Assembly (NCBI GenBank): GCA_021789755.1
Contig: JAJYJD010000026.1
Span: 1-21,836, forward strand
Length of the DNA stretch: 21,836 bases
Source of the DNA: Bacteroidota bacterium
GTDB lineage: Bacteria > Bacteroidota > Ignavibacteria > Kryptoniales > JAKASW01
Direction: 5' to 3'
Shown here: positions 8,759-16,148 of the stretch, in pieces
How positions within the stretch are numbered: the stretch's first letter is position 1
Layout: each line of letters opens with the position of its first letter
The notes under the pieces: model-generated
The model's input: only the letters and a program-made list of their open reading frames with translations
Database searches by the model: none
Told to the model about the DNA's origin: nothing
Made by a program: the position numbers and the translations under genes

Positions 8759-9907
8759 TCAGTCGATGATCCCTGCTGAGGAATTCTGCCCGAGGTAATC
8801 TTCGATTATTTTCACGATCCTGCCTGAGGCCTTTCCGTCGCCGTAGGGATTATGCGCTTTGCTCATTACGGCGTATTCCCGTTCGTCGGTCAGCAGCCTG
8901 CTCACGCTTTCAACAATCTTCCTTTTGTCAGTGCCGACAAGTTTGACCGTGCCGGCCTCGACGGCTTCCGGACGTTCGGTCGTATCGCGCATAACCAGGA
9001 CGGGTTTTCCGAGCGAAGGAGCCTCTTCCTGTACACCTCCTGAATCGGTCAGGATCAGGTACGCCCTGTCCATTGCATACACGAACGGCTCATAGTCGAG
9101 CGGCTCAATGAGATGAACGTTTGCGATCCCACGGAGTATTCTGTTAACCGGCTCCCGCACGTTCGGGTTGAAATGGACCGGATAAACGAATTCCACATCC
9201 GAAAACTTCTCGGCCGATTCACTGATCGATTCACATATATTCTTGAATCCTTCACCGAAATTCTCGCGTCTATGGCCGGTTATCAGCACGACGCGTTTCG
9301 TCAAATCTATCCCGTCGAATAGCTTTCCGAAATCGGGTTTAGACTTGCGAATCAGCCCGACGACATGTAAGAGGGCATCGATCACCGTGTTGCCCGTGAC
9401 AAAAACGGTTGCCGGGTCGATGTTCTCTCTGAGTAGATTTTGACGTGCCCATTCGGTGGGGGCAAGATGGACATCCGCGATGACGCTTGTGATTCTCCTG
9501 TTAATTTCTTCGGGAAACGGGGCAAATTTATTTTGCGTCCGGAGCCCGGCCTCGATGTGAGCGACCTTCGTCTGCGTATAATAGGCAGCAAGTGCTCCGG
9601 CAAATGTAGTCGTCGTGTCTCCCTGAACCACCACGACATCCGGCTTCTCTTCGGTGAGAATAGCCTGCAACTGCGAGATGACCCTCGCCGTTATATCGAA
9701 CAGGCTTTGATTGCTCGTCATGATGTTCAAGTCGTGGTCGGGAACGATCTGAAAGATACGGAGGACCTGGTCGAGCATCTGGCGATGCTGCGCCGTCACA
9801 CAGATCTTCGCCTTCAGGTTGTGAGACTTCTGCACCTCTTTAATAAGAGGAGCCATCTTTATCGCTTCGGGCCTGGTGCCAAAAATAAACAGGACTTTAA
9901 ACGCCAC
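8759..9907 (-). CDS. wecB: UDP-N-acetylglucosamine 2-epimerase (non-hydrolysing)
   Basis: The enzyme interconverts UDP-GlcNAc and UDP-ManNAc, a cytoplasmic step feeding surface polysaccharide synthesis. The 382-residue product begins with FGTRPEAIKMAPLI, then QGDTTTTFAGALAA, HIEAGLRT, PFPEEINRR, TGNTVIDAL, GHRRENFG and DSGGVQEEAP. The residues expected for catalysis and binding in WecB are present: D97, E119, E133 and H212. GTG at 9907 is chosen because GGAG lies 5 nt upstream; the in-frame TTG at 9922 would place that site inside the gene. It heads the packed run wecB, HAD, membrane protein, dehydrogenase, cca. No wecC-type UDP-ManNAc dehydrogenase is in the window. Confidence 0.94.
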   Translation of the reverse strand: MAFKVLFIFGTRPEAIKMAPLIKEVQKSHNLKAKICVTAQHRQMLDQVLRIFQIVPDHDLNIMTSNQSLFDITARVISQLQAILTEEKPDVVVVQGDTTTTFAGALAAYYTQTKVAHIEAGLRTQNKFAPFPEEINRRITSVIADVHLAPTEWARQNLLRENIDPATVFVTGNTVIDALLHVVGLIRKSKPDFGKLFDGIDLTKRVVLITGHRRENFGEGFKNICESISESAEKFSDVEFVYPVHFNPNVREPVNRILRGIANVHLIEPLDYEPFVYAMDRAYLILTDSGGVQEEAPSLGKPVLVMRDTTERPEAVEAGTVKLVGTDKRKIVESVSRLLTDEREYAVMSKAHNPYGDGKASGRIVKIIEDYLGQNSSAGIID

Positions 9908-10045
9908 TGGATCTCCAAACAAATTTCATTTGATACTATAATTTAGCCGTTTCGGCGGAGAGTTCCGTCGTGCCTGCGCTAATTTTCATTCAGACGGTGT
10001 GATTTAGCCTCCACGGCACTGTCGTGTGCAAGAGGCGGAGATGGG
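9908..10045. other. Intergenic gap between HIT gene and wecB
   Basis: These 138 nt hold no gene that I can support. A short inverted repeat, CGGCGGA at 9953-9959 with TCCGTCG at 9964-9970 (one G-T pair, 4-nt loop), could fold in RNA but has no T-run, so it is a poor terminator. On the minus strand TATAGT at 9935-9940 could be a -10 element for wecB, but no -35 match stands 16-18 nt upstream. The wecB ribosome binding site GGAG lies at 9913-9916. Confidence 0.4.
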
Positions 10046-10552
10046 CTACAGCTTCATCAAATTCAGTGCGTCGACTAGTTTCCTGTATGTTTGTTCCAGC
10101 CCCTCTGAAATCACCTTTGCGTCGGCAAGGACAGGCATAAAATTGACATCTCCGCTCCACCTGGGAACCACATGAAAGTGGACATGCTCGGCGATTCCTG
10201 CCCCGCTTGTCCTCCCGAGATTGGCTCCGAAGTTGAAGCCGTCCGGGCGCGAAGTCTGCCGAAGAAGTTTTATCGCGAGCCGTGACAGACTCATCACATC
10301 CGAATTCTCTACATCCGTGAGCTCCTCGAAGGTGCTCTTGTGGGCGAAGGGGACGATCAGGAGGTGGCCGCTATTGTACGGATAAATGTTCATCACTATC
10401 GCGCTGAGCCTGCTCCGGTAAACTATCAGGTTCTTTTCATCGTCCTTCCCGGCAAGCTTTTCACAGAAAACGCACACGTCTTCTTTGGAATTTTTCTTTT
10501 CAGAAAAGGACTCAATGTACTTTGACCTCCACGGCGACCACAATCTTTCCAT
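10046..10552 (-). CDS. HIT-domain nucleotide hydrolase/phosphorylase, Ap4A-phosphorylase-like
   Basis: This 168-residue protein has the histidine triad HVHFHVV, with H123, H125 and catalytic-type H127. The N-terminus MERLWSPWRSKYIESF is typical of the bacterial HIT branch annotated as Ap4A phosphorylase or hydrolase. CVFC (C27, C30) probably belongs to a structural zinc site of this branch. The family cleaves dinucleoside polyphosphates or nucleoside phosphoramidates in the cytoplasm. The gene follows the EF-G-like gene by 44 nt with no obvious ribosome binding site. Family membership is firm, but the exact substrate is not determined by the motifs. Confidence 0.92.
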   Translation of the reverse strand: MERLWSPWRSKYIESFSEKKNSKEDVCVFCEKLAGKDDEKNLIVYRSRLSAIVMNIYPYNSGHLLIVPFAHKSTFEELTDVENSDVMSLSRLAIKLLRQTSRPDGFNFGANLGRTSGAGIAEHVHFHVVPRWSGDVNFMPVLADAKVISEGLEQTYRKLVDALNLMKL

Positions 10553-10596
10553 ACAGTTAAATCGTCGGTCCCATCTTCACTGTCATTGAAGTGCTG

Positions 10597-12693
10597 CTAT
10601 TCCTGCTCGATTTTTTCTTTCTGAGCCTCTGAGATAATCTTGTCCGCCACTTCTTTGGGAACCTCCTCATAGTGCGAGAATTTCTGTATGAACAGGCCGC
10701 GTCCCTGGGTCATGCTTCTCAACACGTTGGCGTATTTGTAGAGCTCTTTCAGCGGCACCTGGGCCTTGATCTTCTCGTTTGCTCCTTCCGCATCCATGCC
10801 GAGTATCTTCCCGCGGCGGCCGGAAATGTCGCCCATTATGTCACCCATGTGTTCATCCGGAACTGTTACTTCCAGTTCGTAGATAGGCTCAAGGAGAATC
10901 GGCTTCGCTTCTTTGAACCCTTTCCTGAAGGACATCGAGCCTGCGATCTTGAACGATATTTCGTCCGAATCGACGGGATGGGATGAGCCGTCATGAAGCG
11001 TTACTTTGACGTCAACTACTTTGTGTCCTGAGATGACGCCCCGTTCCATCGCCTCGACGACTCCTTTTTCGACTGCCGGAATGAAGCGACCGGGGACAAC
11101 TCCCCCCACGACGGCATCGACGAATTCGAAGCCCTTGCCCCGCGGCAGCGGCTCAAGCTTCAGATGTACGTGTCCGTACTGACCGCGCCCTCCCGATTGT
11201 TTCTTGTGTTTGTATTCCGAATCTGCAACGACTCCCCTTATAGTCTCCCGATACGGGACATCCGGCTCGACCATATCTACCTCTACACCGTAACGTTCCT
11301 TAAGCCGCTTAACGACGACTTGCAGGTGCATTTCTCCCTGGCCGCTCAGCACCGTCTGCTTCAGCTCTGAATCGACCTCAACGAGGAATGTCGGGTCTTC
11401 CTCGTGCAGAGCGTGCAGTCCGGAAGCTACCTTCTCCTCGTCGTGGCGATTTTTCGAGACTATCGCTACTCTCATTATGGGAGGCGGAAAGTCTATTTTC
11501 TTCAACGCGACGGCGTTGCTTTTGCCGCTCAGCGTGTTGTTGGTGTGAGTATCCTTCAGCTTCACTACCGCGCCAATGTCGCCGGCTAAAAGCTTGGGCG
11601 CTTCTTTTCTATCTTTGCCGTTCAGAACATACAACGTACCCAGACGCTCGGATTTCCCGTTGACCTGGTTCACCAGATCCATCCCTGGCATGACGACGCC
11701 GGAGTAAACCCTGAAAAGGGAGAGCTCGCCGATATTCCTCTCGGAAATCGTCTTGAAAATAAAGAGAGCCGTGTCAGCGCCGGGATCGCAGGGGATTTTT
11801 ACTTCCTCGTTTGAGCCACCTGCCTTGTACCCGACGGCGGGCTGCATCAAGTCCGGTGAAGGTGCGTAGACCGAAATGAAATCAAGAATTGCAGCCACAC
11901 CCGTCAGCCGTTGTCCAGCAGCCGGGAAAACCGGGAATATCTTTCTATCGGCGATTGCCTTACGCAATCCCGCGACGACCTGCTCGTCGGTCAGCTTTCC
12001 GCTCTCCAGGAAAGAGTTGAGCAAAGCCTCATCGGTTTCGGACAGCTGCTCCATCAACTGCTCGTGATATTTGTCGGCTGCACCTTTCAACGAGGACGGT
12101 ATCTCTTCTTCCGAGTACTTCCCCTTCGAGTCCGCGCTGAACTTCAGGAGTTTCATCTTGAGGACGTCAACGACAGCGTCGAAACCGGTGCCTTCGTTTG
12201 CCGGGAACTGGATAACTGCGACGTCGTGTGTAAGCTTGTCCCTGACTTGTTGAAGCGTTTTCTCAAAAGCCGAGTTTTCCGAGTCAGCTTTGTTGATTAC
12301 GATGATTGCCGGCGTTTTATATTCCCTTGAGAACCCCCAGTCGAGTTCCGTTCCCACTTCGAGACCTTCGACGGACTTCACGAGAACAACCGCAAGGTCG
12401 GAGACGCGCAGTGCCGCCTTCACCTCGCCGAGGAAATCCGGGTAACCGGGAGGATCGAGTATGTTGAACTTCAGATCCCGCCATTCGGCATGCATCAATG
12501 AAGTGCTCACCGAGAACTTTCTCTCGATCTCGTCGTGGTTATAATCTGAAACGGTGTTTCCTTCGGCGACGGTGCCCATCCGGCTCGTTACTCCCGCTGC
12601 GAAGAGTGCGGCTTCTGCAAAGGTGGTTTTGCCGCACCCGCCGTGGCCAATCAGAGTTACGTTCCTCAGGCTGGATGGAAGATATTCCTTCAT
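10597..12693 (-). CDS. Elongation factor G-like GTPase (EF-G-2 type)
   Basis: The 698-residue product has the full EF-G layout: GTPase domain (about 1-280), domain II (about 300-400), domain III around MRVAIVSKN, domain IV with SGGRGQYGHV (500-509), and domain V. The P-loop is GHGGCGKTT (16-24) and the G4 motif NKAD (134-137). It differs from translational EF-G in switch I, where ERKFSVS replaces the ERGITI type, and in switch II, where DPPGYPDF (80-87) has Y84 in place of the catalytic histidine. These are marks of the EF-G-like branch also found in Thermus and mycobacteria, whose role is unclear. H572 matches the conserved domain IV tip histidine. An AAGGAG ribosome binding site precedes the ATG. 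It is unlikely to be the main translocase. Confidence 0.92.
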   Translation of the reverse strand: MKEYLPSSLRNVTLIGHGGCGKTTFAEAALFAAGVTSRMGTVAEGNTVSDYNHDEIERKFSVSTSLMHAEWRDLKFNILDPPGYPDFLGEVKAALRVSDLAVVLVKSVEGLEVGTELDWGFSREYKTPAIIVINKADSENSAFEKTLQQVRDKLTHDVAVIQFPANEGTGFDAVVDVLKMKLLKFSADSKGKYSEEEIPSSLKGAADKYHEQLMEQLSETDEALLNSFLESGKLTDEQVVAGLRKAIADRKIFPVFPAAGQRLTGVAAILDFISVYAPSPDLMQPAVGYKAGGSNEEVKIPCDPGADTALFIFKTISERNIGELSLFRVYSGVVMPGMDLVNQVNGKSERLGTLYVLNGKDRKEAPKLLAGDIGAVVKLKDTHTNNTLSGKSNAVALKKIDFPPPIMRVAIVSKNRHDEEKVASGLHALHEEDPTFLVEVDSELKQTVLSGQGEMHLQVVVKRLKERYGVEVDMVEPDVPYRETIRGVVADSEYKHKKQSGGRGQYGHVHLKLEPLPRGKGFEFVDAVVGGVVPGRFIPAVEKGVVEAMERGVISGHKVVDVKVTLHDGSSHPVDSDEISFKIAGSMSFRKGFKEAKPILLEPIYELEVTVPDEHMGDIMGDISGRRGKILGMDAEGANEKIKAQVPLKELYKYANVLRSMTQGRGLFIQKFSHYEEVPKEVADKIISEAQKEKIEQE

Positions 12694-12766
12694 ATCATCT
12701 CCTTCTTCCGATCAGGAATTTGGGAAGACCGAACTATAGAGAGAGTGTTTTCTCGTCCGGCTAAAA

Positions 12767-13153
12767 TCAGCTTCTCAAGACACGCAGGAACGCCCTGATT
12801 CCTTTCGTGATGGCAGCAAGATAACCCGCGGTGTCCATAATTGGATCTTCAATTCTGGATTTTACTTTTTTTTCAAAATCGACAAGCTCTTCGACGGCAC
12901 CCACCAGCGAGTCTACCGCCGTCTTGACACTGGCCACCTCCCCGTCGACGCTTTCGGCGATCGTCCTTATCTTGCCGGTGATGACGCCGGAGTTTTCCAG
13001 CAGCGGACGGGAATTCTCCGAGATTTGCTTAACGGAGCTTTCCATCTGGTTCAGTACGCTCTTGGCGTCTTTCATCAGGATTATCGAGTAAATGCTTGCG
13101 GCGGCGATTGCCAAGAGGGCAACCGAAGCTACTATCAGAAAGATTGTTGCCAC
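12767..13153 (-). CDS. DUF948-family membrane-anchored coiled-coil protein (YtxG-like)
   Basis: This 128-residue protein has one N-terminal membrane helix (about 2-27) followed by a helical region of the kind seen in DUF948, where polar heptad-like stretches (NQMESSVKQISENSRPLLEN) resemble a receptor signalling helix. The C-terminus is short and basic. The start is GTG at 13153, with AGGGGA 8 nt upstream. It lies 13 nt after the YtxH-like gene; the same pairing occurs in the Bacillus ytxGH stress operon, so a structural or stress role is plausible but untested here. Confidence 0.82.
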   Translation of the reverse strand: MATIFLIVASVALLAIAAASIYSIILMKDAKSVLNQMESSVKQISENSRPLLENSGVITGKIRTIAESVDGEVASVKTAVDSLVGAVEELVDFEKKVKSRIEDPIMDTAGYLAAITKGIRAFLRVLRS

Positions 13154-13166
13154 GACTTATTCCCCT

Positions 13167-13547
13167 CTAGCTGTTTTTGCTTCGCTCTTCTTTGAACGCA
13201 TCAGTTCCGGCTTTGACTGCGGTTCGTAATTTGTTGCCCTCGCCCTTTGCCTGACCGATCGCCTTTTCAGCATCCGACAATATCGTATCGGCTTTCTGCT
13301 TCGCCTGGCTAATCAGATCCTCTGACCGTTTCCTACCCTCTTTCACCAGTTCTTCAGCTTTCACGCGCGCATTCTGAAGCTGAGTCTGTGCAGCATCTTT
13401 AAACTCGTCGGATTTCTCCTTGATATCCTTTCGCAGCTCTTTCCCTGACTTAGGAGCGAGAAGCAACGCGGTCACTGCGCCGATGACGCTTCCGGCCATG
13501 AATCCAAGAAACAATCCCTTAGTCAACCCATTGTCATCGTGTGCCAT
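13167..13547 (-). CDS. YtxH domain-containing protein
   Basis: This 126-residue protein starts with a membrane segment (about 10-31) carrying the YtxH glycine/alanine pattern GSVIGAVTALLLAPKSGKEL. A long charged helix rich in lysine, glutamate and alanine follows (about 35-115), likely a coiled coil on the cytoplasmic side. YtxH proteins are small stress-associated membrane proteins of unknown mechanism. A strong ribosome binding site, AGGAGGTG, sits 4 nt before the ATG. The gene is 135 nt beyond the trpB2 stop with its own candidate promoter, so it probably begins a new unit with DUF948. Confidence 0.88.
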   Translation of the reverse strand: MAHDDNGLTKGLFLGFMAGSVIGAVTALLLAPKSGKELRKDIKEKSDEFKDAAQTQLQNARVKAEELVKEGRKRSEDLISQAKQKADTILSDAEKAIGQAKGEGNKLRTAVKAGTDAFKEERSKNS

Positions 13548-13579
13548 GATACACCTCCTGTTGTTTTTAGCTCATTTTC

Positions 13580-13608
13580 AAGTTATCAACGACCTCGGTA
13601 AAAATCAA
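13580..13608 (-). promoter_or_regulatory. Candidate sigma-70-type promoter for the ytxH-like gene
   Basis: Reading the minus strand, TTGATT (13603-13608) is followed after 17 nt by TAACTT (13580-13585). This predicts a transcript start near 13573 and a leader of about 26 nt with an AGGAGGTG ribosome binding site. The -10 match is only partial, so this is a suggestion. Confidence 0.3.
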
Positions 13609-13682
13609 GAAAACGAGAAATAACCGCGCCGAGACGTCATATTGTCCGGTAACAAATCCGACAGAGAGCGGCGATCCGTAAT

Positions 13683-15071
13683 TTACACAGGGAAAGACTG
13701 GTGCCGCAGCTGATTCAGGTATTTCTGGAGATCTTCTTCATCTATCGTGCTATCGGCGAGGCGGCCTTGCAGGTAGTCGTCGTATGCACTCATGTCGAAA
13801 TGGCCGTGACCGGACAAATTGAACACGATCACTTCTTTCTTACCTTCTGACTTGGCTCTAAGAGCCTCGTCGATCGTCGCGCGAATTGCGTGCGAGGATT
13901 CGGGAGCAGGAATTATCCCTTCACTCCTGGCGAACTTGAGCGCCGCATCGAATACCTCGTTCTGCGTGTAGGCCACGGGCTGAATAATCCCGGCGCTCAC
14001 GAGCAACGATACCAGCGGCGCCATGCCGTGATATCTCAGCCCTCCGGCGTGAATTGCCGGCGGTATATAATCATGGCCGAGGGAGTACATCGGGAGAAGC
14101 GGAGTCAGACCGGCGGTGTCGCCGTAGTCGTATGCAAATACACCGCGTGTCAGCGTGGGACAGGCGGAAGGCTCGACGGCGATGACGCGCAACTTTTTTG
14201 CGCGCGTCTTGTCTTCAAGCTTCTCGCGTATGAACGGGAACGCGAAACCGCTGAAGTTCGAGCCGCCTCCGACGCAGCCGATAATTGTGTCCGGATATTC
14301 CTCCACTTTGTCCATCTGCTTCAGGGCCTCTTCACCGATGATAGTTTGGTGAAGAAGGACATGGTTCAGGACGCTGCCGAGGGAATACTTTGTCTCGGCG
14401 TCGCTGGCTGCAACTTCGACTGCCTCGCTAATCGCTATTCCAAGGCTGCCGGAGGAATCGGGGTGCTGGTTCAGTATTTCCCGGCCGGCTCGCGTCTCCT
14501 CGCTCGGGCTGGCGGACACTTCGGCGCCCCACATTCGCATCATGGTGCGCCGGTAGGGCTTCTGGTCGTACGAGGACCTGACCATATATACCTTGCACCC
14601 GAGCTCAAAATGATTGCAGGCCATCGCGAGCGCGCTTCCCCATTGACCGGCACCTGTCTCGGTAACTAGGCGTTTCACGCCCTCCAGCTTGTTGTAATAG
14701 GCCTGCGCCAGGGCGGTGTTCAGCTTGTGGCTGCCGGCCGGACTGACACTCTCGTTCTTGAAATAGATGTGAGCCGGTGTCTCGAGAAGCTCCTCCAGCC
14801 CGCGGGCCCGCACAAGCGGAGTCGGACGCCACTTGGCGTACGCCTTCAAAAGCTCTTCGGGAATCTTTATGAACTTTTTTGAAGAGACTTCCTGCTCGAT
14901 AAGGCGCTGCGGGAATATTGCGCTCAGCTTATCCGGAGAAATCGGCTGGCGCGTCTCCGCGTCGAGCGGAGGCCGGGGCTTCTCTTCGAGGTCCGCCGCT
15001 ATGTTGTACCACTTCTTCGGTATCTCCCTCTCGCTCAGCAAAATCCTGTTCGGCAACTGTTTCGATTTCAT
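13683..15071 (-). CDS. trpB2: TrpB2-type tryptophan synthase beta-like PLP enzyme
   Basis: This 462-residue protein belongs to the TrpB2 branch, which is longer at the N-terminus than TrpB1. The PLP lysine is K116 in SPAGSHKLNTA, the catalytic-type glutamate is E138 in TETGAGQWG, and the phosphate-binding loop is GGGSN at 268-272. The opening WYNIAADLEEKPRPPL is characteristic of this branch. TrpB2 proteins condense indole with serine, or O-phosphoserine in some archaea, but often lack a TrpA partner; none is in this window. ATG 15071 is chosen: it follows the upstream stop by 10 nt and has AAGGGTG before it. An ATG at 15107 would overlap the previous gene. An indole-salvage role is inference. 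Confidence 0.93.
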   Translation of the reverse strand: MKSKQLPNRILLSEREIPKKWYNIAADLEEKPRPPLDAETRQPISPDKLSAIFPQRLIEQEVSSKKFIKIPEELLKAYAKWRPTPLVRARGLEELLETPAHIYFKNESVSPAGSHKLNTALAQAYYNKLEGVKRLVTETGAGQWGSALAMACNHFELGCKVYMVRSSYDQKPYRRTMMRMWGAEVSASPSEETRAGREILNQHPDSSGSLGIAISEAVEVAASDAETKYSLGSVLNHVLLHQTIIGEEALKQMDKVEEYPDTIIGCVGGGSNFSGFAFPFIREKLEDKTRAKKLRVIAVEPSACPTLTRGVFAYDYGDTAGLTPLLPMYSLGHDYIPPAIHAGGLRYHGMAPLVSLLVSAGIIQPVAYTQNEVFDAALKFARSEGIIPAPESSHAIRATIDEALRAKSEGKKEVIVFNLSGHGHFDMSAYDDYLQGRLADSTIDEEDLQKYLNQLRHQSFPV

Positions 15072-15081
15072 ATCACCCTTC

Positions 15082-15969
15082 TTACCAGAATTTGGGTTTC
15101 CCGGCATTCACCCATGCCGTGTACCAGTATGAGGCAACTGCCGTGGTGGCGGCGCGTATCTGACTCTCAACCATGCCGTCGAGTTCTTTGTTGAATTTCC
15201 GATAATATTCACCGGAATAAATGTATTCCTTGCGGCCATCTTTCGTCTCGATTTTGTAGAGATCGTCTTTCGGGATACCGACCTTTGCAAGGCTGTCGGC
15301 CCGGAACACCCTGTCGAGAAGTGAATAACTATGCGTCAGGATTCCGAGCGCATGTCCGACGGGATCCTTGATATAATGCGCGCTGTCCAATCCTCCGAAC
15401 GTGTAGTCCATTCCAAAGTGTGCGGGTATGCCTGTCTCCCACCGGAAATGAACGCCGATGTTGCCGGTGAACTGACCATCGTAATTCTTGGTGGCGTGCA
15501 GCGGCACGTGCATGTCGGCGACGTAATGACCGAGATCCGCCGACAGGTGGAGCACAAGCGGGATATCGTGCGCCTTCATGGCGGCACTGAGGCTGTCTAC
15601 ATCCAGTCCGACCCGCCACGGGACCATCCCATCTTTTATGACGGCTTCCTCGCCGTATTTTTTCACCGCTTCTTCGTATGTGTGGGGAACTTTGAAGTTC
15701 GGATAGGTACCGTAATCATCCATATCCATGTAATGGTAGTTGCCTTCGTTTTTCCACTCGCCCCTTCGCATATCGGGGTCGACGGAATGCGCGATCACAA
15801 AATCTGCGTGTTCCTCGTAGAAACTTTTCAGCGGCTCAGGAAGAAGAGTTACGGCTTCCTTGTTAATCGTCTTGTGAGCCCAGAAGCCCCAGCCGAATGC
15901 CGCCTGGGTGACCAGCGTCAGAGCAATTGTGGAAAAAACATATAACGAAACTCGCTTCAGCGTTTTCAT
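15082..15969 (-). CDS. Secreted S1/P1 nuclease / zinc-dependent phospholipase C-fold protein
   Basis: This 295-residue precursor has a signal peptide ending in AAFG, so the mature protein would begin WGFWAH. That places tryptophan at mature position 1 and histidine at 6, exactly the N-terminal zinc ligands of P1 nuclease and the related phospholipase C fold. Further ligand candidates are D64 or D66, H79, H148/D152/H158 in GHYVADMHVPLH (the same 4 and 10 spacing as P1), and H174/E178 in HFRWE. The trinuclear zinc site therefore looks complete. The protein should act outside the inner membrane on single-stranded nucleic acid or phosphoesters; the sequence does not tell nuclease from lipase. The gene starts 32 nt past a hairpin terminator. 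Confidence 0.9.
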   Translation of the reverse strand: MKTLKRVSLYVFSTIALTLVTQAAFGWGFWAHKTINKEAVTLLPEPLKSFYEEHADFVIAHSVDPDMRRGEWKNEGNYHYMDMDDYGTYPNFKVPHTYEEAVKKYGEEAVIKDGMVPWRVGLDVDSLSAAMKAHDIPLVLHLSADLGHYVADMHVPLHATKNYDGQFTGNIGVHFRWETGIPAHFGMDYTFGGLDSAHYIKDPVGHALGILTHSYSLLDRVFRADSLAKVGIPKDDLYKIETKDGRKEYIYSGEYYRKFNKELDGMVESQIRAATTAVASYWYTAWVNAGKPKFW

Positions 15970-16001
15970 CCGGAAATTTTCCTTGACTGTTGGGCAAAAT
16001 A

Positions 16002-16037
16002 GTCCCGCCCCATCCGCTCTCGCAGATGGAGCGGGAC
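16002..16037 (-). terminator. Hairpin, probable intrinsic terminator of the sppA-to-COX24 unit
   Basis: A 13-bp inverted repeat with one mismatch (16002-16014 against 16025-16037, 10-nt loop) has a GC-rich GTCCCGC end. In the minus-strand transcript it is followed by TATTTTG, a short T-rich tract. It lies 14 nt past the stop of the 31-residue gene. Only 32 nt separate it from the next gene, so readthrough to that gene is possible. Confidence 0.65.
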
Positions 16038-16051
16038 AAATTTAAAAGAGA

Positions 16052-16147
16052 CTAACGAATCTTCTTCTTATGCCTCATCTTGCGAAGCCGCTTCTTCCTC
16101 TTGTGAGTAGCCATTTTGTGGCGTTTTCTCTTTTTACCACTCGGCAT
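16052..16147 (-). CDS. 31-residue AURKAIP1/COX24-domain basic protein
   Basis: This tiny gene encodes 31 residues, MPSGKKRKRHKMATHKRKKR then LRKMRHKKKIR, so about two thirds of the positions are lysine, arginine or histidine. The pattern matches the small AURKAIP1/COX24-domain proteins of Bacteroidota and relatives; the same domain ends the mitochondrial small-subunit protein mS38. A ribosome-associated role is therefore likely, but this is inferred from the domain. A perfect AGGAGGTG ribosome binding site lies 7 nt upstream, inside the final codons of the zinc-ribbon/TPR gene, whose TAG is 1 nt before the ATG. A hairpin terminator follows. The gene is short enough to be missed by default gene callers. 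Confidence 0.88.
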   Translation of the reverse strand: MPSGKKRKRHKMATHKRKKRLRKMRHKKKIR

Positions 16148-16148
16148 C

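Noticed and set aside
13890..14669. Plus-strand open frame of 259 residues
   Set aside because: It is antisense to trpB2 and shows no recognisable motif.
15331..15945. Plus-strand open frame of 204 residues
   Set aside because: It is antisense to the S1/P1-type gene, which has a signal peptide and a full zinc-ligand set.
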